From the NCBI GenBank assembly GCA_037783415.1, contig JAZGTN010000062.1, positions 221,001 to 285,000 on the forward strand: DNA of 64,000 nucleotides, in the 5' to 3' direction. The translations under genes were made by a program, and so were the position numbers. This DNA comes from Leptasterias polaris. Its lineage: Eukaryota; Echinodermata; Asteroidea; Forcipulatida; Asteriidae. How positions within the stretch are numbered: position 1 is the first letter of the stretch; each line of letters opens with the position of its first letter. The notes below the pieces were generated by a model. The model made no database searches. It was not told the DNA's origin and worked only from the letters and a program-made list of their open reading frames with translations. Of the stretch, positions 9,751 to 23,110 are shown in pieces.

Positions 9751-12655
9751 ATGGGAAGATTGAGAAGTAAAACTTGTAATGTTTCTTCTTGAATTGAAGT
9801 TGATATTATGTTATTTTAAAATGGTGCAAATACATCCACCAAACATAAATTCTTCCATAAGAAATCAATCTTGGTTATCAGATAAAACCTAAAAGTGACA
9901 TTTTTATGTTTAATATAAATATGGGTTTTTGAGATTATCTTGATAAAGTAAGAATAGTTGTATTTTGGTTCTTTCCATTGATCTTTGAAACATGGAAGGA
10001 GGAGTTTCAGTAGACCCCTTGCATATGACATCACACTCAAGAAAAGCGCCCTCACTGAGGTCAAAGTAGACAGATCATTAAACGATAGCTGTTCTTTATG
10101 CCTAAAAATGTGCGTGTGACCTCAGTGTCCCTGTAGCATTTCGTGTTATGCAAGGGGTCTATATGCAGGTCTGATGTTCATTGTGTGATCATTGTGATTG
10201 ATAATGGTATCCTAAGTACTGAAGTACATGTGTATTTTGTTGACTGCCCATAGTGGGAACCCAGACAAAATGTCCTTGTTTTTCAGTGCACAACTTCACA
10301 AATGCATGAGAAAATCATTGATGAAAAGAAAAACAACTTGTTCATAATTGGGACATTTTTTGCTCTCCGAAAATCATTTGAAATAGTAATAAATTTGTCT
10401 GCTGTAGAGAATTGTTATGTTATTTCAGGTTTAAATGTTCAAAATATTAAGCAGGTAAATCTCTACCACTGCAATCAACTAAGTTTAAAGGGACAAGTTT
10501 TGCTATGCCATGACTGGCTGGGCATAGCAAGCACAGCGGGCAGCTGTGAAGATATTTCTTTGGGCCACTTTGAGGTGGTGATCTGCTCCTCCTTCTCAAT
10601 GAATTAAATATCTTTGTATATATTGATGGCTATTCAGATTACTTCTCTGGTCCAATACTACCCATCAATATAGTAGCAAAGACTTTAAGCATTTTACCTC
10701 TCAGATAATGATTTGATGGTGCTGGTGGATTTCGCTATCATGCAATGAGGTACATACATAATTCAATCAGTACTGATCAGTACCAAGTAATGACCCAATT
10801 CACATTTTGTCATCACATCATAAATCTTGCTTGGGCCATTTTGGTAGTTTAATTCCCTGGTTGTTGGGCAACGCACATTCTGTTAGACATACACTGACAT
10901 TATGCAGTATGTCTCTCAAACTGGCAGACAGGAGTCACATGTGAGGTGTCAATATACATGCTTACACCAGTCCCATTTATGGCATACTATTACAAAAAGT
11001 GTTGGTTTATTTTTTCCCACCTCCTTATTTCTATTATTTGTATTATTATTATACTTTTGTAAAGGGAGATTGTGTAAACTAATAGGGAAATACAGTGTTG
11101 TGGTTAACATCATTGCCAAACCAAAATGAAGATTTCTTTTGATATTATCTTGCACAGTTTTAAATGATTCCACATCAATTTTTATGAAGAACCTTGTTGA
11201 TCAAGACGGTACAGTTATGTTATCAAGTATTTTAAAAAGATCTAGACTGGTTATTGTTAGTGCTTCATAAGTGTGTCAATACATATTGATTACATGTATG
11301 TCCACACCCAATGTACATTTGATCACATCAAACTAATAAGACCAAATGTACTTGCATAACGGCGTTCATCAATATTGATTGTTATCAGTGAGAAAACATT
11401 GATCTTTGATCTCTCCATTGTTTCTGCAAAATCTCAGCACAGCTCTCAAGGTTTTATTTCCTCTGAATAACAGATGTTTGAGCTAGTGCTTGTTATTCTC
11501 AAATTGTGTGATCCATGGCAAAGTATTGTAAATGTAATCATGACATTCACTTAATTCATGGGAGGCTAGTGGAGAGCATTTTTTGGCATATTCAAATTGA
11601 AGTGGATTTTGTAACACATTGGCAGTCTACTCAATTGACTGACAATAAATACAGCACTATTACATGCGTTTTTTTTACATATAACCAAAGGGTTGATTGG
11701 GCACAAAATATGCCAATTTGCAATGAGAATAAATTGGCACCTGCAAAAAAAAAAAAACATTCAAGGCCCATTAAATGAGGTCCATTTTAATTTTTAACAA
11801 GCTACTCTGTAGAGAAATGAACATTTCCTTGGGACTTGGGTGCTTGGCTTGACATTTGATCTATTCTTGAAAAAGTATCCCAAATGTACACACATGTGTG
11901 TCTATGCACATTGAAATGGGACTAGTTGAAATGGAGTAATTAAAGCCTGGTTCATTCTTCATGTGAATGCGAAGCCAATTTGAGTGACGTAATAATCGAT
12001 GCGCGTCGTTTTTCCAATTGTGATGCAAAAGATTTGCCTCGAAGCGTGAAGTATATGAACTGTGCTTAATGCTGGACTTTTTTGCTCTAGCAGTAATGGT
12101 TTTGAAAAGCACTTTATAAATAACACTAGAACAGATTAAAGAATATCCACAAAAATGAGCCACTTGTTTGATTGTACCATTGATGTCACATTAATGTTGA
12201 TATGAACACTTAAATGAAAGTGAAATGTTTGTTCCTTCTTTGTTGTCCATGGATCACATTTGGTTTTGATGTCCAGATGCAATCAAGCTGGTGACATATT
12301 TTGTAGGTGTTCAAGGAGGTTTTGAAGATGCAAACTATTCTTTTGTTCATGTACTGCATGTTTTATTTATTTCATCTCATCATTGTTGAGGAACCATGGT
12401 GCAACAAGGTATATAATAAATTACTCTTCATAATTATCAACTTGATAATGTTTATAATATGCTAATCTATTATTAAACACACACAAAGCACATGGGATAA
12501 GTAAGTACCATTCAGATACAATAACACATACCTCCTTAGTTGTTCCACTGGTGCGTGTATTTTAGCAACGATTTTAATAAATGTTTAATTTGCTTTGGGG
12601 ACAAATAACATTATTTGTGTTTTATCCTTACACCAATAAGTGTGTAAAAAGAATA
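9751..12655. other. region between convergent genes, no gene seen
   Basis: AT-rich sequence with a short A-run near 11746-11757. Reading frames are short, overlapping on both strands and without recognisable protein motifs. Confidence 0.4.
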
Positions 12656-12826
12656 TTACCTTCAAGCAAACTTGAATCATCGATTCTGATTGGTCGATCC
12701 ATTGCAACAAGAGTGTGATATTAACCTATTATTTGATGGCACATATCAAACCTTGTACTAACACACTTTTGAAATTCTGTGTGTTGCGCTTTTCAAACCA
12801 AGCGCTAAGTTTGCTTGAGGATAAAT
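12656..12826. mobile_element. short inverted-repeat (MITE-like) element
   Basis: The left end TTACCTTCAAGCAAACTTGA and the right end read in reverse (TTATCCTCAAGCAAACTTAG) match over about 18 bases. They enclose ~130 bp. A target duplication was not clear. Confidence 0.45.
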
Positions 12827-13149
12827 TCATTATAGCACGCGTGCTTGTGTAATACAGAAAAATATCGTGCATCTGCGTCCCATACATGGGATGAGAAGTG
12901 CTGTATTTTTCAGTATTCCACTTGCGCTTGTGTGATATAACTAGTAATGTTTCATGTCTAGTCTGCTGTAGCTTTGATGCAGTTGATGTGATTCATAACT
13001 GCATATTCAAAATCAAGCTGTACAAATTCTGTGGAATAAATTGTTATGATTACAAACTACATGTACCTGCAATGGTTGTCCTAATGAAAGGTTGTACTTC
13101 ACTTCTATGTGTAAGATTTCCTTAAAAACTACTTTCCAAATATAATATT

Positions 13150-13660
13150 TTATATATCGCACACATAGATCATTGTCATTTGATTGGTGGAATATGCATC
13201 ATGTGTCATGCTTTATTTTGCCACTACATGTAATCACTGCCACGATGCGTGAAACTCCAAAATGTAATGAAGGAGTCCTATATTGATAAATATAGGATGC
13301 TTGGATACTTCGCAGCGATGCTTCACAATGACGCTTCACAGCGTCGCTTTCAAAATAATCGTTCCCACCCGTTGGTCCCAACAATACAGAATTTTTGAAT
13401 TTCAGAGTGAGGTGGATGAGGTTTTGTGTTTATTGTGACAAGGATTGATGTGCCTGGTATATAAAACACATATTGAATGCATTTTGTTCCTGTAGCAGAA
13501 TATAATCACTCGGTGAAATCTGGCTTTTTCATTTCACTTGGCTTCACCTCAGGAAATGGAATGTCCAGATTTCACCTCATAATTATATTCTACAACAATG
13601 CACTCATATGCATCTACTGCTTGTATAATGGCTGCCACTATGCCAGTACTTGCAAAACAT
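13150..13660. mobile_element. dispersed repeat, copy 1
   Basis: It shares the phrase TAGATCATTGTCATTTGATT with 15281 onward, then a run of loosely similar sequence. It ends in a hairpin: AGAATATAAT...GGTGAAATCTGG (about 13497-13523) pairs with CCAGATTTCACC...ATTATATTCT (about 13565-13592). It is probably a non-autonomous DNA element. Confidence 0.5.
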
Positions 13661-15270
13661 GAACTTTTTAAACTTTCCTGTGTGAATTCATTGCCCCCAA
13701 TTGTGACTGCACTTTAACGGGACTGTGGGGTAGTTAGTATTAATACACCCACACATTCAGCCAGTTTTTAAATTCTTGTGTAGTTTTGAAATTATGTTGT
13801 TACCAATAATGTACGATTCCTTTAAATCCAGAGACTGATTTAGGTTAACTGTTCTACACTCCGTCTTTCCAAAGATTTCCAAGCATAAAAAGTATCATAT
13901 TGAAATTGTCTACAACTCCAAGTGTTCAAGAAAAGTAATTTTCCACATCATAAGCACTACAAATTGATTAAAACATGGTCTATGATGTGGTCCTCATGCA
14001 CAGACTTTCATACCATGGAAAGGCACTATGACAAATGGATTAAATAACATACTGTACATGATATGCAAATGTATTGTTTATTGATTGATTAAATACAAAA
14101 AAAATTTTTACAAAAAACAACTTACTTGTATTAGCAAATACATGTAAAATCATAAGATTTAATATTAAGTTAAGAGCTTGTACCCGGTATGTGGGTATGA
14201 TATTCAATCATGCCATCCTAGTACTGTCCATTGAGTGTAGCAGTGACCGATATGTCCCATGTGCCTCTGATCTACTAATGTACTGTATTGTATCAGGTTT
14301 GTTCCAACCCATATACCAGGTACAACTTGACCTTTTTTTAGAAATCCCATTTTGCATTGATGAGAAACTAATAAAATCTACTTTACAAATGTTAGTATAA
14401 TACATAAATATCAAACAAAGTGAAGTTTAGGAACAACATTCTATAAACTGTACAGTATTAACATTTTCCTTTGGCAAGTGTTTGCTGATACCATGATTTG
14501 GTAAAGCGCTGATAATAAAAACCTAACTAGCAAAATTACATGTTTGGTAATAAAAAACTTCCTTTGCTAAAGATGTTATGCATCCAAAATAGTTGAACAC
14601 AAGATAAGAACTATTTTGTTTTGTTTTGCGTGAGAATTTATGCTATAGTATACAACATAAATGTATGTACATAAGTATAGATAAATGTACAAGTACATAC
14701 ATTTACATAAACTTACATGTATATGTACTTTTATTCAGCTCAGTCATTTATAAGTGTTAATGAAATCAAATGAAATTGCTGCCTTACCCATACTGTTCAT
14801 GTACCATGTCTTTCGGTATCTAGACTTGTACTTGTACAAGAAATGCAACATTTCAAATATTCATCCTGCATCTTTTAGCTGACTAGTTTTCATACAGGTG
14901 TAGGCTAGCAATGTGTCCAGGAATTTGGACACCTTATTTGAAATTTTGAAATTTGTATTTTACGTGCAAAAGTATTGGAATACCCTGATGTTAAAGTAAA
15001 AGCAAATCTGTACACCCTTTTTCTTAATTCTGGCCTAAACTGTTGTTTACTTAGTTTTTGAATGATAGGACAAGTGTTGCGGTCAGCTAATAAGAACATT
15101 TGTTTAAAAAACACTTTCTTTGAACTGTTTCCAGTAACATACTCATTATGATAAGGTGGGATTTTAAATTGAAAATCACAATGTGCATCATCATTACTAG
15201 ACTCCACCCTCAATTATAATTTCATCAGTAAGAAAAAGCCAGTTCAGTGAGCTATTTCATACTATATACC
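13661..15270. other. intergenic, no gene seen
   Basis: AT-rich sequence with TACATGTA-type runs around 14640-14730. No feature could be supported. Confidence 0.4.
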
Positions 15271-15760
15271 GCATTTATAGATCATTGTCATTTGATTGGT
15301 GGAACACGCGTCATGTGTCATACTTTTTTTTGCCATGTATACTGTTCTGACACTCAAATTTAATAAAGTAGCCCTAAATTGATAGTTATGAAACTGCTAC
15401 GCTTCGGGCGTACTAATAGATATTTTAGTTGAGCACCGTATGTATTGATTATGTTACTTGTTATTAGTGCGCCCATGAACTTGGGCCAGCAGACGTATGG
15501 ATGTGAACGCTGAATGCACTTTAACTAACCCTATTAAACAGCTCCAGCTTTATCTTTATCAGCGTTTAAAACCTCAATGTTGAAATCAATTATGAATTAT
15601 ATGAAAAATATCAAATGACAAGGATCTATTTGTGAGTTATATAAAACAAATATAGGATGCATTATATTCATCGTTGAAATCTGGACTGTTCCAAGATTTT
15701 ACCTTGTGACTATATTCTGCTATATTGTACTCTCATGCATCCAATATTTGTATAGTATGG
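15271..15760. mobile_element. dispersed repeat, copy 2
   Basis: A diverged copy of the repeat at 13150-13660. It has the same opening phrase (15281), a similar CATGTGTCAT block and the same ATATAAAACA...GGATGCAT block near 15640-15665. Limits are approximate. Confidence 0.5.
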
Positions 15761-16040
15761 GTTTTCTAACAACGTAACAAGTTAATAATTGAATCCAGGT
15801 AGATGCCTCACCGATACCTTGCTGTCAAAGCATAATAGTGTGCTAACAAGCACGGCTCAAACCAAGCTCAAACTCAGCTCTATTTCAGCTCTATACAGAT
15901 TTATACATGTCAGTGTCCTAGGACTGATGGAAGCATGTGATTTATACCACACAGTAAAAAACTGCTATATGTGAGTTGATGCAGCTCTGTAATTGTCAAC
16001 TTACAGATAAAGATGGAGATGACAGCACTCACTACAAGGA

Positions 16041-16759
16041 TCAATAGTATTCAGGAGTCATATCTCCTGTAACAGCACTTCGATATCCATAGTCCATTTC
16101 TGTACCATCATGTCCTGTTGATGAGTAGGATTGTGGCCGGCCATAATTGTCATATTTAGCATACACTGAACCATCTTTATGACGTATCAAAGTGCTGATT
16201 GGATAGACCTGGTCAGTGTTTCCATGGTGATAATCATACTCTTCATTGACATTGTTTGTTGCAATGGAATTCTTACTATCTGTTAACTCCATTGGATCCT
16301 CTGTTATTGGAGATAAAATCAATGGTGCAGCATTGTTTCTATAATGTTTGCCACTATTACTATGGTCTGATGTTGAAGCATTGGAATGTGAACTATTGGG
16401 TCGTTGTTTAGCTGATGGTCCTGTATTGAAGCCATTTTGATGAGTGTTGGTTACCTGTGAAGCATTGGTACCAGTGTTTCTTGGGAATGTATTACTGTGG
16501 GGAGCAGCATTGTCATATTCATCATAGGGTGATCTGTCATTGTTTTTGACATGTGGCTTTCCATGGTATCCCGGAGACCTGTTGGCATACATGCTGATTG
16601 GTTTATGTATGGGTTGTTGTGAATAGTTACAGGCTGAAGCTGAACGTGGTCTACGCGGTGTCGATGTATGATCCCAGCATTGGTCAGAGTGGCCCAATGT
16701 TGCACATTCAGGAGTACAGTTTGGACTTGCCATGTAGTGGTCTCTGTAATGAGGATATC
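16041..16759 (-). CDS. protocadherin exon 3: cytoplasmic tail with CM2 motif
   Basis: Acceptor GTTTCAG|GATATCC. It opens YPHYRDHYMASPNC and carries CTPECATLGHSDQCW. A low-complexity Asn/Ser/His-rich tail follows, ending MTPEYY and TGA at 16041-16043. Confidence 0.92.
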
Positions 16760-19700
16760 CTGAAACAAAACATAAATATTGTTTGTGAAAACAAATTAAG
16801 ATTAAGTATTATTCTTGTTTTTGTAAAACTCAAGAGACCTGCTGGGCATAAGGATGACCTCACAATGTTCAACCTGATTGCTTAGATAGTAAGGTGGTGT
16901 CCAGGGCTTGAATCAAGGGAGAAAATACTCATTACTGCAGGACTTGTAGCTCAAAATGTTCACTGGACCAGAATTATTTTTACAAGACTAAAAGCCAACA
17001 TTTGAACAAAAACACAACATTTGAACAAAAACACAAGACTGCCGGACTTGCCCAGTCATGAGTTTACTGACCCAATGCTAGTATCACTTGCCCCGGGTCT
17101 ACGGTCCATTGTAAATTTGGAGTGCTCTTAGTTCTATAAAACAATTACAGAATTTCAACTTGGAGAAAATTATAAATATTGTTCTGTTGTTTTCACCAAG
17201 ACACAAGCCTCCTTTACAGTGAACTAATGATTGCTATATGTATTTCTGAAAGTGAAGTGGATCATTGAGGTGTAGTTTCAGATACATGTAGCTTGATTTT
17301 TCTTGGATTTTATTGTGAAAAGTTGGATGTGGGAATACCACTAAAATAATCACTGGATTTTTTTCCCCGTTCATTTAATTCACTTAAAACACATTTGTAA
17401 GTCTCGGATTGAATTGTTTTCTAACATGCGAAACAATTTTGTTGCAGTCACGTTTTCTACTGCAGTTCAATTAGCATGATCAGTATGAGTTAGTGTATTA
17501 CCTTGTTGAGATGAATTGGAAAGTCTTGGGCATGATGAAGATCGAACACGGTTAGATGGAGTGTAATGGTCGTGATTTGAATCATGATAATCATGATCAC
17601 CCTGACCACTGTCATAGCTACTCCGATTAGAGTTATCACTAACAGCATCAGTCTCACTGTGAAGTTGAGTTACATGTAAGAGTTTCTGCACCTACAATAC
17701 AGAAAAATGCAAAACAAGGAAACAAATTACAATCACAATTGGAAAATTAAATTGAAAATATAGAATGCTTTTCATTTTTGATCAAGTTTACAACACAGCT
17801 TCTTGCAGTTTCACGATTTTGAAAATTTCTTAAGATTTAGAGTTATCTTTAAAATTATTGTGAAAATAGTGATTTTAAATAATTATTCTTGACCTCATTT
17901 TATTTTAATTTATTTCATTTTTAATTTATTATTAAGCCAACTGTCAAATTTAAAAGAATTTCCCTAATTTTTTTGACGGGAGCTTACTTTTGTTGGAAAT
18001 TTGCAATTAATTTTAACAAAAAAGTGAATGAAGGCCAAGCAAAAGTCAAATTGTTTTCTTTTGATGTATCTAACACAACACCAAGGCATTATTTTGTTAG
18101 TGTTGTGGAAATTACCTCTGCTTCATTATCTGGTGTTTGTCTGGCTGATATATCCGACCTAACATCAGAGTTACTTCCAAATGTTGTCATCTGAAGGTTT
18201 CCAAGTCTTGAATCCATGGAACCATTCTGTGCTGCTTGGGCTCGCCATTTCATGATATTCTTGGATGGTATTGAACTTAATGATGTGGTTATTGAGGCTT
18301 GAGAGGAGTCTGTCGATAACTTTCTTTGTTGAGACACTCCATGACTTTCATTGAAGTATTCCACACTTGTTACAGTGTCACTATTGGACAAATTAGAGGG
18401 TTCTTTGTACGTCTGCTTTGATGTTGGCCTGGTTCGGCATTTGAAATGAATCAGAATAATAACAAGAAGGAGCAGCAGAACTGTGGCACCAAGAACAATA
18501 GCAGTTATAACAGGCCAGGTTGTTATGGGATTATTGTCACTGTGTGGCACCTTGTCATCATTAAGACCAAAGTCAGCTGCTGTGAGATTAAATCGCTTAA
18601 AGAACACATTCGCTGGTAGTGACATGTTGAAATCTAAATCTGTAATAACCACAGTTACGGCTAATATTGTGATCTGAGGTGCTTGACCCCCATCTGAGAT
18701 TTGAACAGATACTTCATGTACTCCTTCCCATTTGGTTTGTATTGTTTGAGCTGTTATCAGTTGACCAGCGCTATTAACTCCAAATATGCCATCTCTGTTT
18801 CCACTGCCCATGCTGTATGATAATTGTGAGTTTAGTCCTTGGTCTGGGTCAGAAACATCAACAGATACAACTAGGAATCCTTGTTCAGCTTTATCAGGGA
18901 TGAAGAAGGTATCATCAACTGCATTTGGGTAGACAACATGAGGAGCATTATCATTTTCATCATGTACAATGATGCTAACTTGTACTTGAGAAACTTGTTG
19001 TATCAAACCATGATCAGATACTGTCACTGTGAATTCAAATGAATCATGCTCTTCCCTGTCAATATTCCTGGTGGTGAGTAGCTTTCCTGTTTGTTCTACA
19101 ATGCGAAAAAACTCACTTGCACCATTTGCATCTATTTGTTGGATTGCATACGCAAGCTGTGAATTCTGACCATAATCAGGATCTGTGGCTTTGATATAAC
19201 CAACCACAGAGTTGACCAACTCATTTTCAGTTACTGCGAATTGGTAGCTGGACTGCTGAATTTGTGGTCGGTTGTCATTCTGATCTTCAATATCAATGAC
19301 CACCGTAGCATTTCTGCACAAGATGGGTAGGCCTTTGTCACATGCACCAATGCGCATATTCAGGGAAGACTGAACCTCTCGATCCAAGACAATGTTAGCA
19401 GTTACAACACCTGTGGAAGGGTCAACAGCAAAGTCATTTCCTTCCATCCATAGATGATAAATAATATCACTATTTATCCCTTCATCAGGGTCTGTAGCTG
19501 TAAGAGTAATAACAGGTGTAGGAGGAATATTGTTTTCTTGGATGTTGGTGTGGTAGATTGGGGAAGAAAAGTATGGATGATTATCATTGATGTCTTCCAC
19601 ATTGATGAGTATATATTGAACAGTGCTCCTTGCTGGGGATCCATGATCTTCTGCTTTAACTGAAATGTTATATACCTGCACTGTTTCCCTGTCTAATGCT

Positions 19701-20965
19701 CGCAAAGAGGCAAGGAAGTATTGCCCTTCACTGACTTCTTGAAGCCCAAAGTCAGAGTGAGTATTGGACAATGATATGTGTACATCTCCACTTCTACCAC
19801 TATCTGGATCAGATGCTTTGATGAATGCAAATAAAGTGCCAATTGAAGTGTTCTCTAACACATATACCTGTTCATTTGTACCAGCTTCTAGTGCACTAAT
19901 GGTCAATGAAGGGGCATTATCATTGATGTCAATGATATCTATAGTCACTGTAGTGAAATCAGGCACTGGGTTAGTAACTCTATTTGTTGCTTGGATAATC
20001 AGCTGGTAGCTTGCCTGCTGCTCATGATCAAGTATTCCTTTGACACTTATACTTCCTGAGGCATCATCAATTTCCAGTACTTGTCTTGCAGCTTGTGTAA
20101 CACTACTACTAAATGAGTATTGAATCTGTCCATTGGTGCCCCAGTCAGGATCCATGGCTTCTACTTTCAGGATCTCTGTACCTATAGCTACATTCTCTTC
20201 AATACTGACTGCATAACTGGACTGTTGGAACTGAGGTGTATTATCATTTGAATCCAGTACTGTTACATTTAAGGTAACTAAACCTGTGAGGGGAGGATTT
20301 CCTCCATCATGGGCCAGAAGAGTCAATAGATAGGTACTACGACTCTCTCGATCCAATTCACCAGTTACTTCAAGTTGCAGCAATACAGAATTATCAGCAT
20401 AACGATGTAGGAAGACACCAAACTTTCCACCGTAGTCGTTAAGAAGTTCATACTGTTGAACAGTATTGACCCCAACATCTGGATCTTCAGCATTCTCAAG
20501 GGGGATCTTAGTACCAATTGCTACTGTCTCTGGCACTTCAAGAGGAAGAGTGAATTGACTGAAGGATGGAGAATTGTCATTGATATCTTCAATAATTACA
20601 TGAATACGGATGAAGCGATAGGAAGACTGAGGCAAGACCAGTACCTCTAACTCATATTGACATGTATCACTCCGTATTGGGCAAATCATTTCCCTGTCAA
20701 TTTTCTGTATTGTTGTGATATCACCAGTAACACTGTTTAGTTCAAAATAGGTCAGATTTGCTGATGCAGTAGTTAGAAACTGGAATCTGGTAGCAGAGTC
20801 AGTTGGCAAGGTCAGATCATCCACCAAGTTGCCTACGTGGTATCCAACTTCCTCCTCAGGTACATTGTAGGTTATCTCTTGGGTTCGAACAGTAGGTACC
20901 AGACTACATCCCAAGATCCAAAACAATGTTATTGTTGGGAAGATCATTTTGAAGGATGGTCTCAT
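16041..20965 (-). CDS. delta-1-type protocadherin, three coding exons, 1252 residues
   Basis: Single-pass homophilic adhesion receptor of the plasma membrane. Coding exons in gene order are 20965-18116, 17691-17502 and 16759-16041. They total 950 codons, then 63 and a split Gly, then 238 and TGA. The signal peptide is about 1-28. Seven cadherin repeats follow. Six are closed by Ca-binding linkers at about 127 (DINDN), 238 (DSNDN), 346 (DINDN), 458 (DINDN), 561 (DQNDN) and 669 (DENDN). The seventh ends at the membrane without one. The membrane span is about 818-841. The tail has SSYDSGQGD near 974 and CTPECATLGHSDQCW near 1028, which match tail motifs (CM1 and CM2) of delta-1 protocadherins (PCDH1/7/9/11). 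Seven repeats also fit delta-1. The PP1-docking RVxF seen in vertebrate members appears here as HVTQ. The start is the first Met before a hydrophobic leader. Confidence 0.95.
17502..17691 (-). CDS. protocadherin exon 2: cytoplasmic tail with CM1-like motif
   Basis: Acceptor TTGTAG|GTGCAG, donor CAAG|GTAATAC, phase 0 in and one base out. It reads VQKLLHVTQLHSETDAVSDN and then SSYDSGQGDHDYHDS, the acidic YDSG block of delta-1 tails. Confidence 0.9.
18116..20965 (-). CDS. protocadherin exon 1: ectodomain, membrane span, proximal tail
   Basis: One uninterrupted exon of 950 codons encodes the whole ectodomain and membrane span, the usual layout of protocadherins. It ends ...TPDNEAE at GAG|GTAATT. 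A plausible 5' UTR acceptor lies just upstream (CTGTGCATCAG at 21025 after a pyrimidine tract), so transcription probably starts in a separate upstream exon. Confidence 0.95.
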
Positions 20966-21024
20966 TCAACTGTGGAATTGAACCAGTAGCTGTGTTTCCT
21001 TGGTTACTTGCTTGTGTGAACAGC
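20966..21024 (-). other. likely 5' untranslated part of protocadherin exon 1
   Basis: On the minus strand a pyrimidine-rich tract ending TGCATCAG|GCTG gives an acceptor with its first exon base at 21024, 59 bases before the ATG. The in-frame TGA just before the ATG supports the start. Confidence 0.5.
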
Positions 21025-22330
21025 CTGATGCACAGTAAAGAAAGAAAATAAAAAATTCATTGACAAATTAAAAAACATAGAATTCTGCTTTGAGCAGTAC
21101 CATGATATTGGGCTCAGGTCAAAGGGAGAATATAAATTGTGTACCTGTGGAATATGAAGGAATGGCAGGATTTTCTAGTTGGTTGGGAGATATTTAGTTC
21201 ATGTTTACATGGATCAAACCATGATTAAACTTAGTTTTGAAAATGTGTGCAGTGGAAGTCCTGACAAAGAGTGTAAACGTTTTTATATTGTATGTTTGTA
21301 CATCACGTACACCAATAATAAACAAAAGAACAATCCAACTTGTGAACTTCTGTTAAATTATGTATTCAGTATTTTTAGCAAGTTCACCCTCATAAAAGCT
21401 ATTTGGGATGTTTACCTTTTGCAATGTGTTATACTATGCTTCAGTCAAGCCTGTATAGTATATTATATGATCTACCCTGCCTTCAAACACAATATGTCCC
21501 TTTGTAAGGGAAATACACCATTGGTTTTGGAAGAGTAAAATCACTCCCATCCTCTCGTTTTCAAAACACACACCATGCAAATAACCAACCTGTGAAGATG
21601 TCATCTAATTCAGAGGCCATGTTTGGTGAATTAACCACACAGGTTGTACATAGTTTGGGATTTTCATACTGGGATTTTCATATTGAGCTTACATCAATTG
21701 TACCAATCAGGACAAGCAATAATTATTTCAAATACTCTTTTTTACATTTTATTATTTAAACAGTACATGTACTTCAGTTGGAAATATTTCTCTGGAGTGG
21801 AGATTGTTGGTATTAATTTTACACAAACAGTGAACTTTCAGATTAATAATTAATACATTAAATTTCAGTGAAATTTGTTTGACTCAAATTGTTAAAGATT
21901 TTGATGTCCATGCCTGCAAGTTATTGAGCTTTGTGAAGGTATGTAACCGCATTGACCACATGGTGAGATGTCTGCTATTCAATTTCAGTATCACTTACTT
22001 CATAAGAGGTTAAACTTGCTAATCACTGAGGGGTGTATGTCTGTCTGAGTGGGAATAATGCACATTAGTTTGTTTAACCTTTAACCAACAAATATTTCAA
22101 GAATATCTTATTAGGTGGCAGTTTTGTCAACCAACCATACCAAGAGAGATGTATTATGAATTGTTCAAATTAAGTTGTTGAGAAAAGATGTTCTAAACTT
22201 GAAAGAAAATTCACTTGGTCATGTCAAGTGATTTTCAAACTAATCTTAACACGGGTACTCCCACAGTTGGCCAATGTACTAAACTATTGCCTCTGACCCC
22301 CTAACCATAACTTGGAATAACCCTACGGAG
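21025..22330. other. upstream of protocadherin, probable intron
   Basis: AT-rich sequence, nothing recognised. If the donor at 22806 is used, this is intron. Confidence 0.35.
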
Positions 22331-22405
22331 CTGGACATTGAAAATGACATCCAGCAGAACTTGAATCCGATGATCTAAACCACTCGGCCATGCCACCCTA
22401 CGATA
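22331..22405 (-). mobile_element. tRNA-Leu-like SINE fragment
   Basis: The reverse strand reads GGTGGCATGGCCGAGTGGTT (A-box-like), then CGGATTCAAGTTCTGCTGG, like a tRNA-Leu anticodon arm. The B box is not well preserved and there is no acceptor pairing, so it is a pseudo-tRNA or SINE head. Confidence 0.5.
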
Positions 22406-22806
22406 TATGTAGCACCCACCCCTCCATCCTACCATAGAGCAAATCCATGTTTATCATTTGGAATAATATATCTAAAGTAGCTTGGGTTATGGTTTACCGT
22501 TGTCCAAAAAAATAAATATAAAAAAAATAAGTTCATACATTTTTGGGATGAGTTTTATATACCGAAGTATCACGCAAATTATCAACAAATGAAAACACAA
22601 AATGAATTAATCAACACACATGGCTCAACTCCTTTTGTGAAATGCTTTTTTATCATTTTTACCATCAGACCCGAAAATCATTCAGTGTTGATGCACATTT
22701 TCGGTTTGCAGAAGTATAGTGTAGCTATTCAACAAGGATAGCTAGCACAAACAAAATATATTGCAAGACGCTTTTCAAGTCGGAGATGACAGCTATGCGT
22801 ACTTAC

Positions 22807-23110
22807 CAGGCTGAAAAGGATTAAGTGACAAATATTTACCAACTATTACCTTTTGGCTGGAAATTTTATTTTTTTCCAAGGTTCATGACTCATTCTTTCG
22901 CAAACACAAAACCATTTCTAAAAACGGTGCTTACATACAAAATGTCCATCAACGCCCGTCATACTGATCGATTATTACGGGCCATATGGGAGACCCAACC
23001 CTACTCAGGATTGCCTTCAACTCCATGGGACCACCTTTTTCTACCCCGTAGGCTTCTTCCAAAACCATTTTATTCCAAAGGATTTAAACACCATCGTCGA
23101 AAATAACAAC
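22807..23110 (-). other. possible upstream noncoding exon of the protocadherin
   Basis: The minus strand has a strong donor CAGCCTG|GTAAGTACG with its last exon base at 22807. The only good downstream acceptor before the protocadherin ATG is at 21024. The exon start and promoter were not identified. A similar donor at about 30492-30500 is an alternative. Confidence 0.3.

Noticed and set aside
9546..9752. Repeat protein on the minus strand with nine-residue units
   Set aside because: A by-product of the 27-bp tandem repeat; no start context, splice support or family.
15997..16049. Terminal plus-strand exon (KDGDDSTHYKDQ and stop) overlapping the protocadherin end
   Set aside because: Only a weak acceptor and a short open frame; no link to an upstream exon.
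22825..23106. Plus-strand gene of 93 codons
   Set aside because: No motif, and the opposite strand has a better case as a noncoding exon with a strong donor.
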